This document shows, in pieces, positions 1 through 9,405 of a stretch of DNA of 64,000 nucleotides (its first letter is position 1; the number at the start of each line of letters is the position of its first letter). The notes below the pieces were generated by a model, which was not told where the DNA came from, ran no database searches, and saw only the letters and a program-made list of their open reading frames with translations. Position numbers and translations under genes: made by a program. Origin of the DNA: Bradyrhizobium sp. 190 (GTDB lineage: Bacteria > Pseudomonadota > Alphaproteobacteria > Rhizobiales > Xanthobacteraceae); assembly GCF_023073415.1 (NCBI RefSeq), contig NZ_JADPJL010000008.1, positions 186,001-250,000 on the forward strand, given 5' to 3'.

Positions 1-1
1 T

Positions 2-250
2 GCGGTCGACATCGCACCCAACCAGCTCGATGTGTTGACGGCGCTGGCCGCAGCCGGCGCGCTTGTCTATTTGGGTTCAGCCGCTAGCGTGACGGAGGAC
101 CAAATGGCGCGTTCCCTCGAAGCCCTGCTGCGCGATCCGGCGCGGATACGGGCGCTGGGCAAAGGGGCGCTGGCACTGGTTGACGGGGAGGGCCTGCGCC
201 GTGTCTGTGCGGAGTTGGAGGCATTTCGGCCGAGATCAGCCCAATTCTGA
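2..250 (+). CDS. pseG: PseG, UDP-sugar hydrolase of pseudaminic acid synthesis (C-terminal part)
   Basis: Only the last 82 residues are in the window; the gene begins before base 1. The frame runs open from base 2 and ends at TGA 248-250. The visible part starts AVDIAPNQLDV and continues through an Ala-rich helix, which fits the C-terminal UDP-binding half of the GT-B-like PseG hydrolases, where an NQ pair follows the nucleotide-binding loop. PseG removes UDP from the 2,4-diacetamido-trideoxy-altropyranose intermediate, giving the free sugar that PseI uses. The assignment leans on context: a PseH-like acetyltransferase and an unmistakable PseI follow directly on the same strand. Confidence 0.72.
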   Translation, partial: AVDIAPNQLDVLTALAAAGALVYLGSAASVTEDQMARSLEALLRDPARIRALGKGALALVDGEGLRRVCAELEAFRPRSAQF

Positions 251-338
251 AGGTCGGCGGTACGAAACCCCGGCGTGCCTTTTGGTTTGACTACGTGCAA
301 GTCTACCCCTATTGAAGCCGATCAGGCGAGATTGCCGA

Positions 339-737
339 ATGATTGACCGTTTTCAAATACGGCCGGCCACGAGGGACGATGCCCGACGGTTGTTCGATTG
401 GCGGAACGATGAATCGACCCGCAACATGTCGAAGAGCAAGAGCCTGATCCCGTGGGAAGATCACCTGGGCTGGCTCGATCGGCGCCTGAAGATGGATCAG
501 CCCAACCTCTTCGTGTTCGAGGTCGATGGACAACCTGTTGCCACGTTCAGGATCGATGGCAGGGATCTGTCCTATACCGTTGCACCGGAACACCGTAACC
601 GCGGGGTTGCAAAACTCATGCTGAATGAAGTCAGGTCGCGCTTTGGCAGTCTTCGTGCGCATGTTTACTCGGACAATGTGCCGTCAATAAAGGTTGCGCA
701 GAGCGCGGGCATGGACGTTGTAATCGTGGATGAATGA
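339..737 (+). CDS. GNAT-family N-acetyltransferase, PseH-like
   Basis: A 132-residue GNAT acetyltransferase. The acetyl-CoA pyrophosphate loop is visible as APEHRNRGVAKLML at about residues 85-98, and the C-terminal SDNVPSIKVAQSAGM segment is the usual final GNAT strand-helix. Sitting between pseG and pseI, it probably acetylates the 4-amino group of the UDP-4-amino-altrose intermediate made by PseC, the PseH step. The ATG at 339 (MIDRF) is preferred over the upstream TTG at 312, because family members begin a few residues before the IRPATRDDA strand. No strong ribosome site is seen. Membership of GNAT is clear; the exact substrate is inferred from position. Confidence 0.72.
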   Translation: MIDRFQIRPATRDDARRLFDWRNDESTRNMSKSKSLIPWEDHLGWLDRRLKMDQPNLFVFEVDGQPVATFRIDGRDLSYTVAPEHRNRGVAKLMLNEVRSRFGSLRAHVYSDNVPSIKVAQSAGMDVVIVDE

Positions 738-806
738 CCAGGTGAAACGATCGGATAGCCGCGCACCCTGCCGCCGCCAGTATGTTATAAATGTCGGGAG
801 CAATCG

Positions 807-1919
807 ATGACCAAAACGATCTCTATCGCGGGTCGTTCAATTGGCCTTTCGCATCGCCCATTTGTTATCGCCGAGATGTCGGGCAATCACAATCAATCGC
901 TTGACCGCGCTTTGGCGATTGTTGAAGCCGCGGCAAAGTCCGGCGCGCATGCGCTGAAGTTGCAGACCTATACTGCGGATACGATGACCCTCAATCTTGG
1001 CGAGGGCGAGTTTTTCATCGACGACCCGAACAGTTTGTGGCGCGGTACCTCGCTGCACAAGCTCTACCAGGAGGCCCACACTCCCTGGGAGTGGCATGCG
1101 CCGATCTTCGAGCGCGCCCGCGCGCTCGGAATGATACCATTCTCGACGCCGTTCGACGCGACTGCGGTGGATTTCCTCGAGCAGCTGGGCGTGCCCTGCT
1201 ACAAAATCGCCTCGTTCGAAAACACCGATCTTCCGCTGATTCGCAAGGTTGCGGCGACCGGCAAACCCATGATCATCTCGACGGGCATGGCTACCGTTGC
1301 CGACATCGACGAGGCGGTCCGGACGGCGAGGGAGGGGGGGTGCGAGGACATCGTGCTGCTCAAATGCACGAGCACCTATCCGGCTGCGGCCTCTGACACC
1401 CACCTGCTGACCATCCCGCACATGCGTGCGCTGTTTAACTGCGAGGTGGGGTTGTCCGACCACACATTCGGCATCGGAGCGGGCGTGGCGAGCGTTGCGC
1501 TCGGTGCAACCGTGATCGAGAAGCATTTTACGCTGGCACGCGCCGATGGCGGCGTCGATTCGAGTTTCTCGATGGAGCCGCCCGAGATGATGGCGCTGGT
1601 GGTTGAGACCGAGCGCGCGTGGATGGCGCTCGGCGAGGTCCATTACGGATTGACCGAGAAAGAGCAGAAGTCGCGGGTCTTTCGTCGCTCGCTCTATGTT
1701 GCTGAAGATCTGGCCCCGGGCGACATGCTGACGGAAAGCAATTTGAAGATCATCCGCCCGGGTCTCGGACTGCCGCCGAAATATTTCGATACTCTGATCG
1801 GCAAGCGCGTCGGCCGCGCGGTGCGGCGCGGCACTCCAATGAGCTGGGATTTGCTGACGTCGGACGACGACAATGTTTCGACATCGCCGCAGCAAATGCC
1901 GCGGGGCGCTCGTGCCTGA
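807..1919 (+). CDS. pseI: Pseudaminic acid synthase
   Basis: A 370-residue NeuB-family enzyme that condenses phosphoenolpyruvate with 2,4-diacetamido-2,4,6-trideoxy-L-altrose to form pseudaminic acid. The N-terminal TIM barrel carries AEMSGNHN at about residues 23-30, the form typical of PseI (sialic and legionaminic synthases usually read E-I-G-x-N-H-N-G). KIASFEN, STGMAT and the metal-site GLSDHT follow. A SAF/antifreeze-like domain (SLYVAEDLAPGDMLT onward) occupies the last 80 or so residues, so the protein is full length. The ATG at 807 gives the normal N-terminus. The next gene overlaps its end by 8 bases, which points to translational coupling. Confidence 0.93.
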   Translation: MTKTISIAGRSIGLSHRPFVIAEMSGNHNQSLDRALAIVEAAAKSGAHALKLQTYTADTMTLNLGEGEFFIDDPNSLWRGTSLHKLYQEAHTPWEWHAPIFERARALGMIPFSTPFDATAVDFLEQLGVPCYKIASFENTDLPLIRKVAATGKPMIISTGMATVADIDEAVRTAREGGCEDIVLLKCTSTYPAAASDTHLLTIPHMRALFNCEVGLSDHTFGIGAGVASVALGATVIEKHFTLARADGGVDSSFSMEPPEMMALVVETERAWMALGEVHYGLTEKEQKSRVFRRSLYVAEDLAPGDMLTESNLKIIRPGLGLPPKYFDTLIGKRVGRAVRRGTPMSWDLLTSDDDNVSTSPQQMPRGARA

Positions 1920-3315
1920 CCAGTCGCATGTCTGCCTGATCGTCGATAATCCACTTCGCGATCTGGAAGGATTGGTCTTGCTGGGTCGGCAGCTCGCAGC
2001 CAGAGGGGCGATCGTCACCCTGGTCCCCATGTATGAGCAGGGCTTCGACGTGCCGGCGTTGCGTCCGCATCTGGTGCTGGTGAACTATACCCGGCCCAAT
2101 AACGCTGATCTTATCAAGTCCTACAAGCGCGCTGGGATTCTGGTCGGCGTGCTGGATACCGAAGGCATCGGCGGCAAGAATCCCGACCAGTTTGCCGAGA
2201 TGGTCAAGAGCGTCGGCTGCACCGATCTCGTCGACCTTTATTGCGTCTGGGGACAGGCCCAGCATGCGGCGTTCCTGCGCAACGGGACGGTGCCGGTCGA
2301 GCTGCTTTACGCGACAGGGTGTCCTCGCTACGACTTCTGCGCGCCTCCTTGGCGCGCGGCACTTCCGAAACCGTCGATCGAGCCCGGCTACGTACTCATC
2401 AACACCAACTTTCCTGTGGTCAATCCGCGGTTTTCCGATGGTTCATCGGATGAAGAAGAGGCGATGGTTCAGGCGGGTTTTTCGCGGGAGTTCGCGCGCC
2501 AGTTCGTCATCGACGCCGGCAAAGCGTACCGGTCGGTGCTTGAGACGTCGACCAAGCTCGCGAAGCACTTCGCGGATGTCCAATTCGTCCTGCGCCCGCA
2601 TCCGTTCGAGAACATCCGGTCCTATGATGCGCTCGCCGAGTTGCCGAATTTTCACGTACGCCAGGACGGTACGTCGCTGGAATGGATCAGCGGCGCGAGC
2701 CTGTTGATTCACCAGAATTGCTCCACCGCGATCGAGGCAACCATGCTGAAGGTGGAGCCCTTGAGCATGGAGTGGTTCAACACGCCGTGCTTGCGGCTGG
2801 ACGCCGCGACACGGGTGAGCCGTGGCGCCGAATCCGAGGCTGTTCTGATTGAACTGGTTCAGCAGGGGCTTGAGGGACGGCTGTGCCCAGTTCCCAAGGA
2901 AACCGAGCAATTTCGGCAGCAAATCATCAGCGACCTCTTTACCGCCGTCGACGGGGCGAACTCGTCGCGCGTCACGACAGCGGTTCTCGATGCGATCGCG
3001 GCGGCACGCGGGGGAAACCGCCGCGCATCCGCGCTCGAGCGACCGTCGCTCCGCGGCACTGTGGTGGACGCGGTCCGCCGCGTTCTCGGCCACAAGGCAA
3101 ACGCAGCGCTCCGCCGCAGCTACAGCGGCCCGGAAAACGAACGCCGCCGTCTCGGCAAGGCGTTCGAGCCCGAGCTGGTGAATTCGGTGCTACAGCGCGT
3201 CTGCGCCGCTTCAGGGGACGGCCGGAAATTTGTCGCTCAACGGGTCACAGGTAACTCGCGCCGGATGTCCCGGGCGTTGAGCGGCGCAAGCCTGCGGTTA
3301 ACGGAAGCGAATTGA
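1912..3315 (+). CDS. Surface carbohydrate biosynthesis protein, GT-B glycosyltransferase-like
   Basis: A 467-residue soluble protein. It resembles the bacterial surface carbohydrate proteins related to CDP-glycerol glycerophosphotransferases and other GT-B enzymes. The evidence is an N-terminal Rossmann-like half (HVCLIVDNPLRDLEG), a YVLINTNFPVVN strand, an LRPHPFEN motif at about residues 222-229, and a late LLIHQNCSTAIEAT loop that looks like a nucleotide-sugar binding site. A GTG at 1912, overlapping the end of pseI by 8 bases, is preferred over the longer start at 1873. Placed between pseI and a flippase, it may transfer or handle pseudaminic acid during glycan assembly, but acceptor and donor cannot be read from sequence. 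Confidence 0.68.
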   Translation: MPDQSHVCLIVDNPLRDLEGLVLLGRQLAARGAIVTLVPMYEQGFDVPALRPHLVLVNYTRPNNADLIKSYKRAGILVGVLDTEGIGGKNPDQFAEMVKSVGCTDLVDLYCVWGQAQHAAFLRNGTVPVELLYATGCPRYDFCAPPWRAALPKPSIEPGYVLINTNFPVVNPRFSDGSSDEEEAMVQAGFSREFARQFVIDAGKAYRSVLETSTKLAKHFADVQFVLRPHPFENIRSYDALAELPNFHVRQDGTSLEWISGASLLIHQNCSTAIEATMLKVEPLSMEWFNTPCLRLDAATRVSRGAESEAVLIELVQQGLEGRLCPVPKETEQFRQQIISDLFTAVDGANSSRVTTAVLDAIAAARGGNRRASALERPSLRGTVVDAVRRVLGHKANAALRRSYSGPENERRRLGKAFEPELVNSVLQRVCAASGDGRKFVAQRVTGNSRRMSRALSGASLRLTEAN

Positions 3316-3318
3316 CCG

Positions 3319-4833
3319 ATGCTGCGGCGTTTTTTGCACAATACGGCGATCTCGGCTGTCGCCTACGGGCTTGCGGGAGTATTGGGCCTCTTGGCCGTCG
3401 GCCTCATTGCGCGATCGTACGGCGTCGCCGTGCTGGGCCTGATCGTGCTTGCACGGGCGTTCCTACCTTCCGGATTCCTAGCGTTGGTTGATTTAGGAGT
3501 TTCCGAGATCACAACGCAAGCCGTGGCTCGGGGAAGGGGCGGCGACTGGGCGGTGGCCAGCGAGAAAGTGTCACTGCTGGCCGTCATCGCTGGTGCGACG
3601 GGAATCGCTTCCGGCATGGTGCTATGGATCTGCGCGGCGTCGCTTGCGATGATTTTCAAGGTTGCCCCCGACGAGACCGAAGCGTTCGTTTCCATTCTGT
3701 CGGTCACCGCGTTCGTACTTCCGATCGCCTTTCTCGGCCTCATCGCGGAGGGCGCGCTGAAAGGTTTCGAGGAATACGGCTGGTTGCGGTTGACGGAGGT
3801 TGGCAGCAACGCGCTCTACGTCGCTGCGGTCTATGTGGCGGTATGGCGCGGCGCTCCCTTTGAGTGGATTGCGTACTCCTATCTCGCGACTATAGTCGTC
3901 AAGTATTTCATCCTCGGATTTGTCGCTTGCTTGTTGGCGCGTAGCAGCAGGATGTTGCGCTTGATTTCGTGGGGCCGCGATAGCCGGCAGGATGTCATCC
4001 ACCGTTGTTGGTTGATGTTCAACAGTCGGATCGTCGGAACATTGCAACAGACGGCGCCGCCTCTCTTGATCGGCGTTCTGTTTACTCCAACCGAGGTTGG
4101 GACCTTCGATCTGCTCACGCGTCTGCCGCGTTTCCTGAAGGCGACAATGGCACCGCTTTACTCGGTAATTCTTCCAATCTCGACCCACATCGAAGAGTCG
4201 ACCGATACGCGCCGGCTGCAGATGCTCGGCCGCAACGGCCTGATCTTGCCTGCTGCGATCGTGATTCCCGTGCTCGTTGTCATCGGTCTGTTTTCCCAGG
4301 AAATATTGAGGGTGTGGGTAGGACCGCAGCACGCCGATCAGTGGCCGTGGATGGCGCTCTCACTGTTCATCCCTGCCGTGAGCATCATGCTCGGCGCCGG
4401 CCAAACCGCCTTGATCGTGAGGCCGGATTTCTTGCGTCTCAACACCAGGTACCTTTATTGGCAAGTGTTTACCCAGTACGCGGTGACGGCGCTTACAATT
4501 GTCTGGTTCCGCGAGCGAGCCTTCATTTTGGGATGGGTTCTGTCCCATGTTGTATTTGCTCCGCTTATTGCGCGCGGGATGCTTTCGTTCATGAGCTTGC
4601 CTCGGTCCCTGTTTTGGGATCAGGTTCGCCGACAGGCTGTCGTCGCTGTCATACTCGCGGTGACGATAGGGGCCTATAAGATGTACTTAAGCCCGGTGAG
4701 CTTCGCCGGACTCGTGGTTGTCGGGGGGCTTGGTTGCATTGCCGCATGGGTCTTGAGTGCCGCGCTGATTCTCTCGCCCAAGGATCGCGCCATGTTCGGC
4801 CGATTTATGCGGGCGTTTACCCAACGGCAGTAA
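3319..4833 (+). CDS. Wzx-type oligosaccharide flippase (MOP/MATE fold)
   Basis: A 504-residue polytopic inner-membrane protein with about 12-14 hydrophobic segments spread over its whole length. It opens with an RRFLHNTAISAVAYGLAG amphipathic start and first helix, as in polysaccharide-export proteins of the MOP superfamily. Such proteins flip undecaprenyl-linked oligosaccharide units to the periplasm. Its ATG lies 3 bases after the preceding gene, so the two are almost certainly cotranscribed. Together with the Wzy-like and Wzz-like genes downstream, it suggests a Wzx/Wzy-dependent O-antigen or capsule. The family is clear; the transported unit is unknown. Confidence 0.85.
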   Translation: MLRRFLHNTAISAVAYGLAGVLGLLAVGLIARSYGVAVLGLIVLARAFLPSGFLALVDLGVSEITTQAVARGRGGDWAVASEKVSLLAVIAGATGIASGMVLWICAASLAMIFKVAPDETEAFVSILSVTAFVLPIAFLGLIAEGALKGFEEYGWLRLTEVGSNALYVAAVYVAVWRGAPFEWIAYSYLATIVVKYFILGFVACLLARSSRMLRLISWGRDSRQDVIHRCWLMFNSRIVGTLQQTAPPLLIGVLFTPTEVGTFDLLTRLPRFLKATMAPLYSVILPISTHIEESTDTRRLQMLGRNGLILPAAIVIPVLVVIGLFSQEILRVWVGPQHADQWPWMALSLFIPAVSIMLGAGQTALIVRPDFLRLNTRYLYWQVFTQYAVTALTIVWFRERAFILGWVLSHVVFAPLIARGMLSFMSLPRSLFWDQVRRQAVVAVILAVTIGAYKMYLSPVSFAGLVVVGGLGCIAAWVLSAALILSPKDRAMFGRFMRAFTQRQ

Positions 4834-4989
4834 CCGATCAATTGAGTCCTCGACAAGGGGTTGCGAGGTTCCGAGGCCACAGATCGTGGCGGTGGCGTGT
4901 CTTTTCTTGCCGCAATAGGCCGGTTTTGCTAGTGAACGCGCTCAGGGGTGGCGAACAGGTCGAAACCCGTTCGACCCAAAGCAAAGCGG

Positions 4990-5883
4990 ATGCGCAACAT
5001 GGGATTGATGTCCAGAGCACTTTGGCATGTGAACCGGTCACCGCTACGCTATGCGGTGAAGACGGGCGTGAATGCCTGGCATCTCAATGAAAAGCTCGAG
5101 CGAAAGCGGCAGGCGCAACTTCTTGATGTGTCGGAGCGGGAGAAAGCCAGCGCCGACGGTCTCAATCGCGATGGTTATGCGGTGGTGACCGAATTGATGG
5201 ATCCATCGATCCAGCAGCAGTTTGCCGAGGCGGGCGTTGCGAGGCTCGCCGACATCGATTCTGCGGAGACCAAGCAGGCGCCGAACCGAAAGAAATTCTG
5301 GGTCCGCCTGCTGGATGCGGAGATGAAGGATGGCCGGCTCAGCGCGGACAATGTCTTCGTGCGTTACGCGCTGCAGCAGTCGGTGATCAATACCATCTCG
5401 ACGGCGCTGGGCGAGATCCCGTGGCTCGACTACGTGCTGCTATCCTATTCGCGCCACACCGGCGACGAACTCGCCTCGTCGCAGCTTTGGCATCGCGATC
5501 ACGACGATGTCAGGGTGATCAAGTTGTTTAGCTATCTTACCGACGTCGAAGACGACGGCGACGGGCCCTTCACCTTCCTGCCCCGTCGATCGACCGACAA
5601 ATTCGGCTATCCACTTCTGGGCAGCCATTTCCCCGACGAGCGGGTGTTCCACAAGGTTCCCCGCAGCGATATCAAGGTGATGAAGGCTCCTCGCTTGACA
5701 TCATTCATGGTGGACACGGCAAAGTGCCTGCATATGGGCAGCCGAATGGCACCTGGACACGGGCGGTTGTTGTACACTGCGACGTTCTTTGCTTTCCCGC
5801 GCATGTATCCGGGTGGCAAGAGACGGCCGTTTTTCCCGACGCCGGAAACCTCGCCATTGCAGAAACTGGTGTTGGGGCTTTGA
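4990..5883 (+). CDS. PhyH-family non-haem iron oxygenase
   Basis: A protein of about 297 residues resembling phytanoyl-CoA dioxygenase (PhyH), an Fe(II)/2-oxoglutarate oxygenase fold. The proximal iron ligands are visible as WHRDHDD at about residues 170-176, inside SSQLWHRDHDDVRVIKLFSY. A distal histidine lies in KCLHMGSR, followed by an arginine-containing stretch (GHGRLLYTATFF). Start choice is uncertain: ATG 4990 (MRNMGLM) is used, but ATG 5002 and an upstream GTG at 4948 are in frame. The gene sits inside a glycan cluster between the flippase and a methyltransferase, so hydroxylation of a sugar or lipid-linked unit is plausible but unproven. Confidence 0.7.
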   Translation: MRNMGLMSRALWHVNRSPLRYAVKTGVNAWHLNEKLERKRQAQLLDVSEREKASADGLNRDGYAVVTELMDPSIQQQFAEAGVARLADIDSAETKQAPNRKKFWVRLLDAEMKDGRLSADNVFVRYALQQSVINTISTALGEIPWLDYVLLSYSRHTGDELASSQLWHRDHDDVRVIKLFSYLTDVEDDGDGPFTFLPRRSTDKFGYPLLGSHFPDERVFHKVPRSDIKVMKAPRLTSFMVDTAKCLHMGSRMAPGHGRLLYTATFFAFPRMYPGGKRRPFFPTPETSPLQKLVLGL

Positions 5884-5940
5884 TTGCAGGTCGATGCCCT
5901 ATCGGCATCATCGGATCCGGCAGTCGCTGGGAGGCGCTCG

Positions 5941-6807
5941 GTGAGATTTAGTCCAGAAGTGAAGCCGGCGTCCCGACTGGATTTGTCGCGGGCCTATACG
6001 GCCGATGTCGCGCGCAGTCTTCGCCGGCTGGCGTTCAAGAACGTGCGGCGAACGCACGATGTCGTCGATTCCGAGTATAATTCCGGTGAGTGGGACCGGG
6101 TGCTCACTCAGCGCGGCTGGCTCAGCGGTCGGACGCTTGAAGATTTCCTGATCGGGCAGAACGCGTCATCGCGCCTTGCGAAAGTGGATGGCCGGATCGT
6201 CCGAATAACCACCAGGGACTACTATCAATACCGGATCGGCGCGTTGTCAGAGCTGATCGGCAGGCACGCGGATGAAGCGACGTCGCTGCTCGAACTTGGC
6301 GCCGGGTATGGCTACAACCTGTTCTCGTTGAGCCTTGACCAGCGCTGGGAAAGGCTTCGCGGTTTCGATATTGCGCCAAACGGCATCGAGGCGGGACGGC
6401 AGATCGCGAGCCATTTCGGGCTTGACGGCCGCGTCAGTTTCGACCGGATTGATCTCACCGACGCTGGCGATCCGCATTTCAGCGAGCTGGCCGGAGGCAC
6501 GGTTTTTACGTATTTCTGTATTGAGCAGATTCCCTATGCTGTGGAAGCGGTCATCGAAAACATCATTCGGGCAAAGCCGGCCCGCGTGGTCAATATCGAG
6601 CCGGGCGTGGACATGCTCAAATTGTCCCGGCCGCGTGATTTGACCAGCCGGATTTACATCCGCTCGATGGATTATCAGACCCGTCTCTTCAAGTTGCTCG
6701 ACATGCTGGACGCGCAGGGCCGCATCCGCGTCCTGGCCCGGGAGCGCATGGAGTTTGCACCGACCTTGCACAATGATGGGCTTTTGTACGTTTGGGAGCC
6801 TCGTTGA
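5941..6807 (+). CDS. Class I SAM-dependent methyltransferase
   Basis: A 288-residue soluble protein with a Rossmann methyltransferase core. LLELGAGYGYNLFSL at about residues 116-130 is motif I for S-adenosylmethionine, followed by FDIAPNGIEAGR as the acidic strand-2 region and FTYFCIEQIPYA as the motif IV region. The GTG at 5941 is preferred because GGGAGG at about 5929-5934 lies six bases before it; the longer TTG start at 5884 has no such site. An N-terminal 100-residue extension may position the acceptor. Context suggests methylation of a surface sugar. Confidence 0.72.
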   Translation: MRFSPEVKPASRLDLSRAYTADVARSLRRLAFKNVRRTHDVVDSEYNSGEWDRVLTQRGWLSGRTLEDFLIGQNASSRLAKVDGRIVRITTRDYYQYRIGALSELIGRHADEATSLLELGAGYGYNLFSLSLDQRWERLRGFDIAPNGIEAGRQIASHFGLDGRVSFDRIDLTDAGDPHFSELAGGTVFTYFCIEQIPYAVEAVIENIIRAKPARVVNIEPGVDMLKLSRPRDLTSRIYIRSMDYQTRLFKLLDMLDAQGRIRVLARERMEFAPTLHNDGLLYVWEPR

Positions 6808-6890
6808 TAATTGTCAGCGGCCTCGACTGAAGAGAAGCGTTTGGGCGCAACGTAATTTTGCTGGATCCGTGAATCGGGTGGGGTGACGGC

Positions 6891-8312
6891 GTGACAGCTT
6901 TCTGGTTGGCTTCTGGTTTCCTGTTTGATGCTCTGCTGAGTGTGTCCGCTGTTGCTGTGGCCCTGGCCGCAAGTCTGTGGATCGCGATCAGGCGTCCCGG
7001 ACTTGCCCTGATCTCGTTCTTTTTTCTATTTGCTTTTACCTGGAGGCTCGTTTCCGTTCTCTACATCGATCTGTTCGGGCCGTTGTTCTCCGACCAGTTG
7101 GAGCGGGATATCGGTTTGGGCGTTTCGGCCGTCCCGATTGGAATTTCGCAGGGATTTGTCATTGTCGCGCTGCTGTTTTCGTTTCGACCTCAGCGGGTGC
7201 GGCAGCTCATCGGCGCAGACGGGCCAGGACTGGCGAGCCGCCTACCTTCCGGACGATTTTCGCTCCCTGACCTGGCATTCTGGGTTGCCGCGCTTTTCGT
7301 CATCGCGCTCTGGGCAGAGCTCCTAGTGAGAGGTCCGATCCCGCTGTTCGCGGGCCTTGAGCGCTTCGACTATACGCGGCTGCACGGTGGTTCGTTGCAT
7401 CACCGTCTAATGGACTGGGGGCCAATGTTGGCGTTCCAGCTCGGTGTATTTTTTGCGGTTCCCTTGCTGCGCGACACGTCGTCGGATTGGCGTTTCGGTG
7501 CGTTGTTCGGGGCTTTGATCCTGTATCTGTTTCTGGCGGGACATCGATTCTCGTCGTTCTACCTCTACGCCTCCTTCTTCGTCATGCCGATCGGTGCGGT
7601 CCTGCTTGGCCGCCAAGCCACGTCACCATCGCAGGGTAAAATGGTTTCGAAAAAGATGCTGCGCTACCTGTCGGTCGCCGCGGCAGCGCTGTGCGTCCTG
7701 ACCGCCATCGCCGTAATTTATTCCTACATTGTCGTGCGCGGCGAGGGAGGGCAGCTTCTGTCGAAGCTTACGCAGCGTATCCTGGTTCAACAGGGCGAGA
7801 TGTGGTGGATGACCTACGAGCGGGTCTTCCTGCATGACAACTGGAGCAGCAGCATCGCGGCTTACAAACTGTTTGTCGATCCCTTCGACCCGTCGCGCAA
7901 CTCGACCATGCAATTCTTGATGGAGGTTGGGTTACCGCTCGAACGCGCTCATTATATTCTCGCTCTGGGATCGTCTTACACCGGGGGATGGCCGGAGGTC
8001 TTGTTCGAACTGGGTGGACCAATCGGTGGATTTATCCTGGTCGCTCTTTCGGCGATCGCATTTTCCGAGTTCATGTTCCTGATGATGCGGTGCGTCGTTC
8101 AGGAGCGTTTTGCGACCTGCTTTTTCCTGACTCCCATATTGTTTGCAGTGTCGATCAATGTTGTTTCGGGAATGGTTAATTCGTTCGTTCAGATAACCTT
8201 CCTGATCAAGGTTGCCGTCGCTCTGGTGGTGTATGTAACCGAAGACAGGTGGAGATCGAATCTGTTTTTCTCCCCCACGGCTCTTGGTCCCGAGAAAAAG
8301 GCAATGTTATGA
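6891..8312 (+). CDS. Polytopic membrane protein, Wzy/O-antigen polymerase-like
   Basis: A 473-residue integral membrane protein with roughly ten hydrophobic helices and a larger polar loop at about residues 280-360, containing VRGEGGQLLSKLTQRI and the GSSYTGGWPEVLFELGGPIGG region. That layout matches oligosaccharide repeat-unit polymerases of the Wzy group, which are poorly conserved in sequence. The GTG at 6891 is the likely start. The stop overlaps the next ATG (ATGA at 8309-8312), and that gene looks like a chain-length regulator. The polymerase role is inferred from topology and neighbours. Confidence 0.6.
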   Translation: MTAFWLASGFLFDALLSVSAVAVALAASLWIAIRRPGLALISFFFLFAFTWRLVSVLYIDLFGPLFSDQLERDIGLGVSAVPIGISQGFVIVALLFSFRPQRVRQLIGADGPGLASRLPSGRFSLPDLAFWVAALFVIALWAELLVRGPIPLFAGLERFDYTRLHGGSLHHRLMDWGPMLAFQLGVFFAVPLLRDTSSDWRFGALFGALILYLFLAGHRFSSFYLYASFFVMPIGAVLLGRQATSPSQGKMVSKKMLRYLSVAAAALCVLTAIAVIYSYIVVRGEGGQLLSKLTQRILVQQGEMWWMTYERVFLHDNWSSSIAAYKLFVDPFDPSRNSTMQFLMEVGLPLERAHYILALGSSYTGGWPEVLFELGGPIGGFILVALSAIAFSEFMFLMMRCVVQERFATCFFLTPILFAVSINVVSGMVNSFVQITFLIKVAVALVVYVTEDRWRSNLFFSPTALGPEKKAML

Positions 8313-9163
8313 GCGTTTCGCCAAATGCGGTGCCCGGGGATCGATATTTGGGTGGGTTGTTCATGTTCCTTTGCCGGGCAATACGCGAGCATCTGTTTTT
8401 GACGGTGCTGCTGCCGCTGGTTGCCGCGGCGATCGCATACGTCGCCGTCCTGCAGCTCCCGCCGGTCTACACGGCGCAGGGCAACGTTCGAATTGGAAGA
8501 GTGGATGGCACGGAAACCATGGGTCTTACGGGCGTCGTTTCTCGATTAAATTCCCCTTCGTTCAAGCTGCGTGTGATCGAGGCGATGGGCTTACCCTCTG
8601 TCGACCGCGATCGGGCTGCGCAACTGATTTTTCAAAGTCTGGCCGCAAAACAAGAAACCGCCGATACCCTCGCGGTGACGGTGCGCGCAACCGGTGCTCA
8701 GCAGGCGCGCGACGCTGCGGCCACGGCGGTAAGACTTCTGGACGAGGAGCAGCGCAAGACTAGAGAACCGCTCGAAGCGGACATCAAGGAGCAGCTTGCG
8801 ACCAACGATGCGACGATCACCGGCCTGCTTGAGACCAGGGACTCGTTATCCGCCCTGATGAAGGAAAATGGGCAAGGGGCGTCCATCGACCCGACATCGC
8901 TCGTGATGAGAAGAGTGTGGTTGGCCGATCTCATCTCGCGTAACGAACAGCGGCTGACTGCGGCGAAGGCCGAGCGGCACGCGCTTTCCGCGAAGCTCGG
9001 AGTCTGGAAAACTTATCCAACCACGCTTCTGGATGATGTTTTCGTATTGCCAGGATTTGCGGTTCGGCCGGCTACGATGGCGCTTCTGGCAGGCGGAGCC
9101 GCGTTCATGATATTACTTCTCGGCGTTGTACTTCGCGGTTCGAAGGCTGTTCGCGCCGACTAG
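8309..9163 (+). CDS. Wzz-like chain-length determinant protein
   Basis: A 284-residue protein with the classic Wzz layout. A hydrophobic helix lies near the N-terminus (about residues 28-50, LFLTVLLPLVAAAIAYVAVL), followed by a long periplasmic domain rich in charged helical sequence (about 90-245) and a C-terminal membrane helix ending GVVLRG. The segment YTAQGNVRIGRVDGTE just after the first helix matches the start of Wzz/PCP domains. It has no cytoplasmic tyrosine kinase domain. The ATG at 8309 overlaps the stop of the Wzy-like gene, supporting coupled translation. It probably sets polymer length for the glycan made here. Confidence 0.7.
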   Translation: MSVSPNAVPGDRYLGGLFMFLCRAIREHLFLTVLLPLVAAAIAYVAVLQLPPVYTAQGNVRIGRVDGTETMGLTGVVSRLNSPSFKLRVIEAMGLPSVDRDRAAQLIFQSLAAKQETADTLAVTVRATGAQQARDAAATAVRLLDEEQRKTREPLEADIKEQLATNDATITGLLETRDSLSALMKENGQGASIDPTSLVMRRVWLADLISRNEQRLTAAKAERHALSAKLGVWKTYPTTLLDDVFVLPGFAVRPATMALLAGGAAFMILLLGVVLRGSKAVRAD

Positions 9164-9405
9164 CGGATTGTCGGTCACGACATCGCTGCAATTCGAGCCG
9201 GCTGGCTAAGGGGAATTCGCTGGATTTACGGTAACGCATCGATGTGCTTAGCTCGTTCCAGCAAGAAACTCAGGGTTGGCGGAGATATCCTTTGCTGCGT
9301 TTATCGAATTTCGATGCATTGCGCCGTTAGCTTCATGACTGTCGAGACAGAGTACGGCGCTGCTGGCGCGCGGCCGGTTTCGACCAGCAGGGTCGATCAA
9401 ATGCT

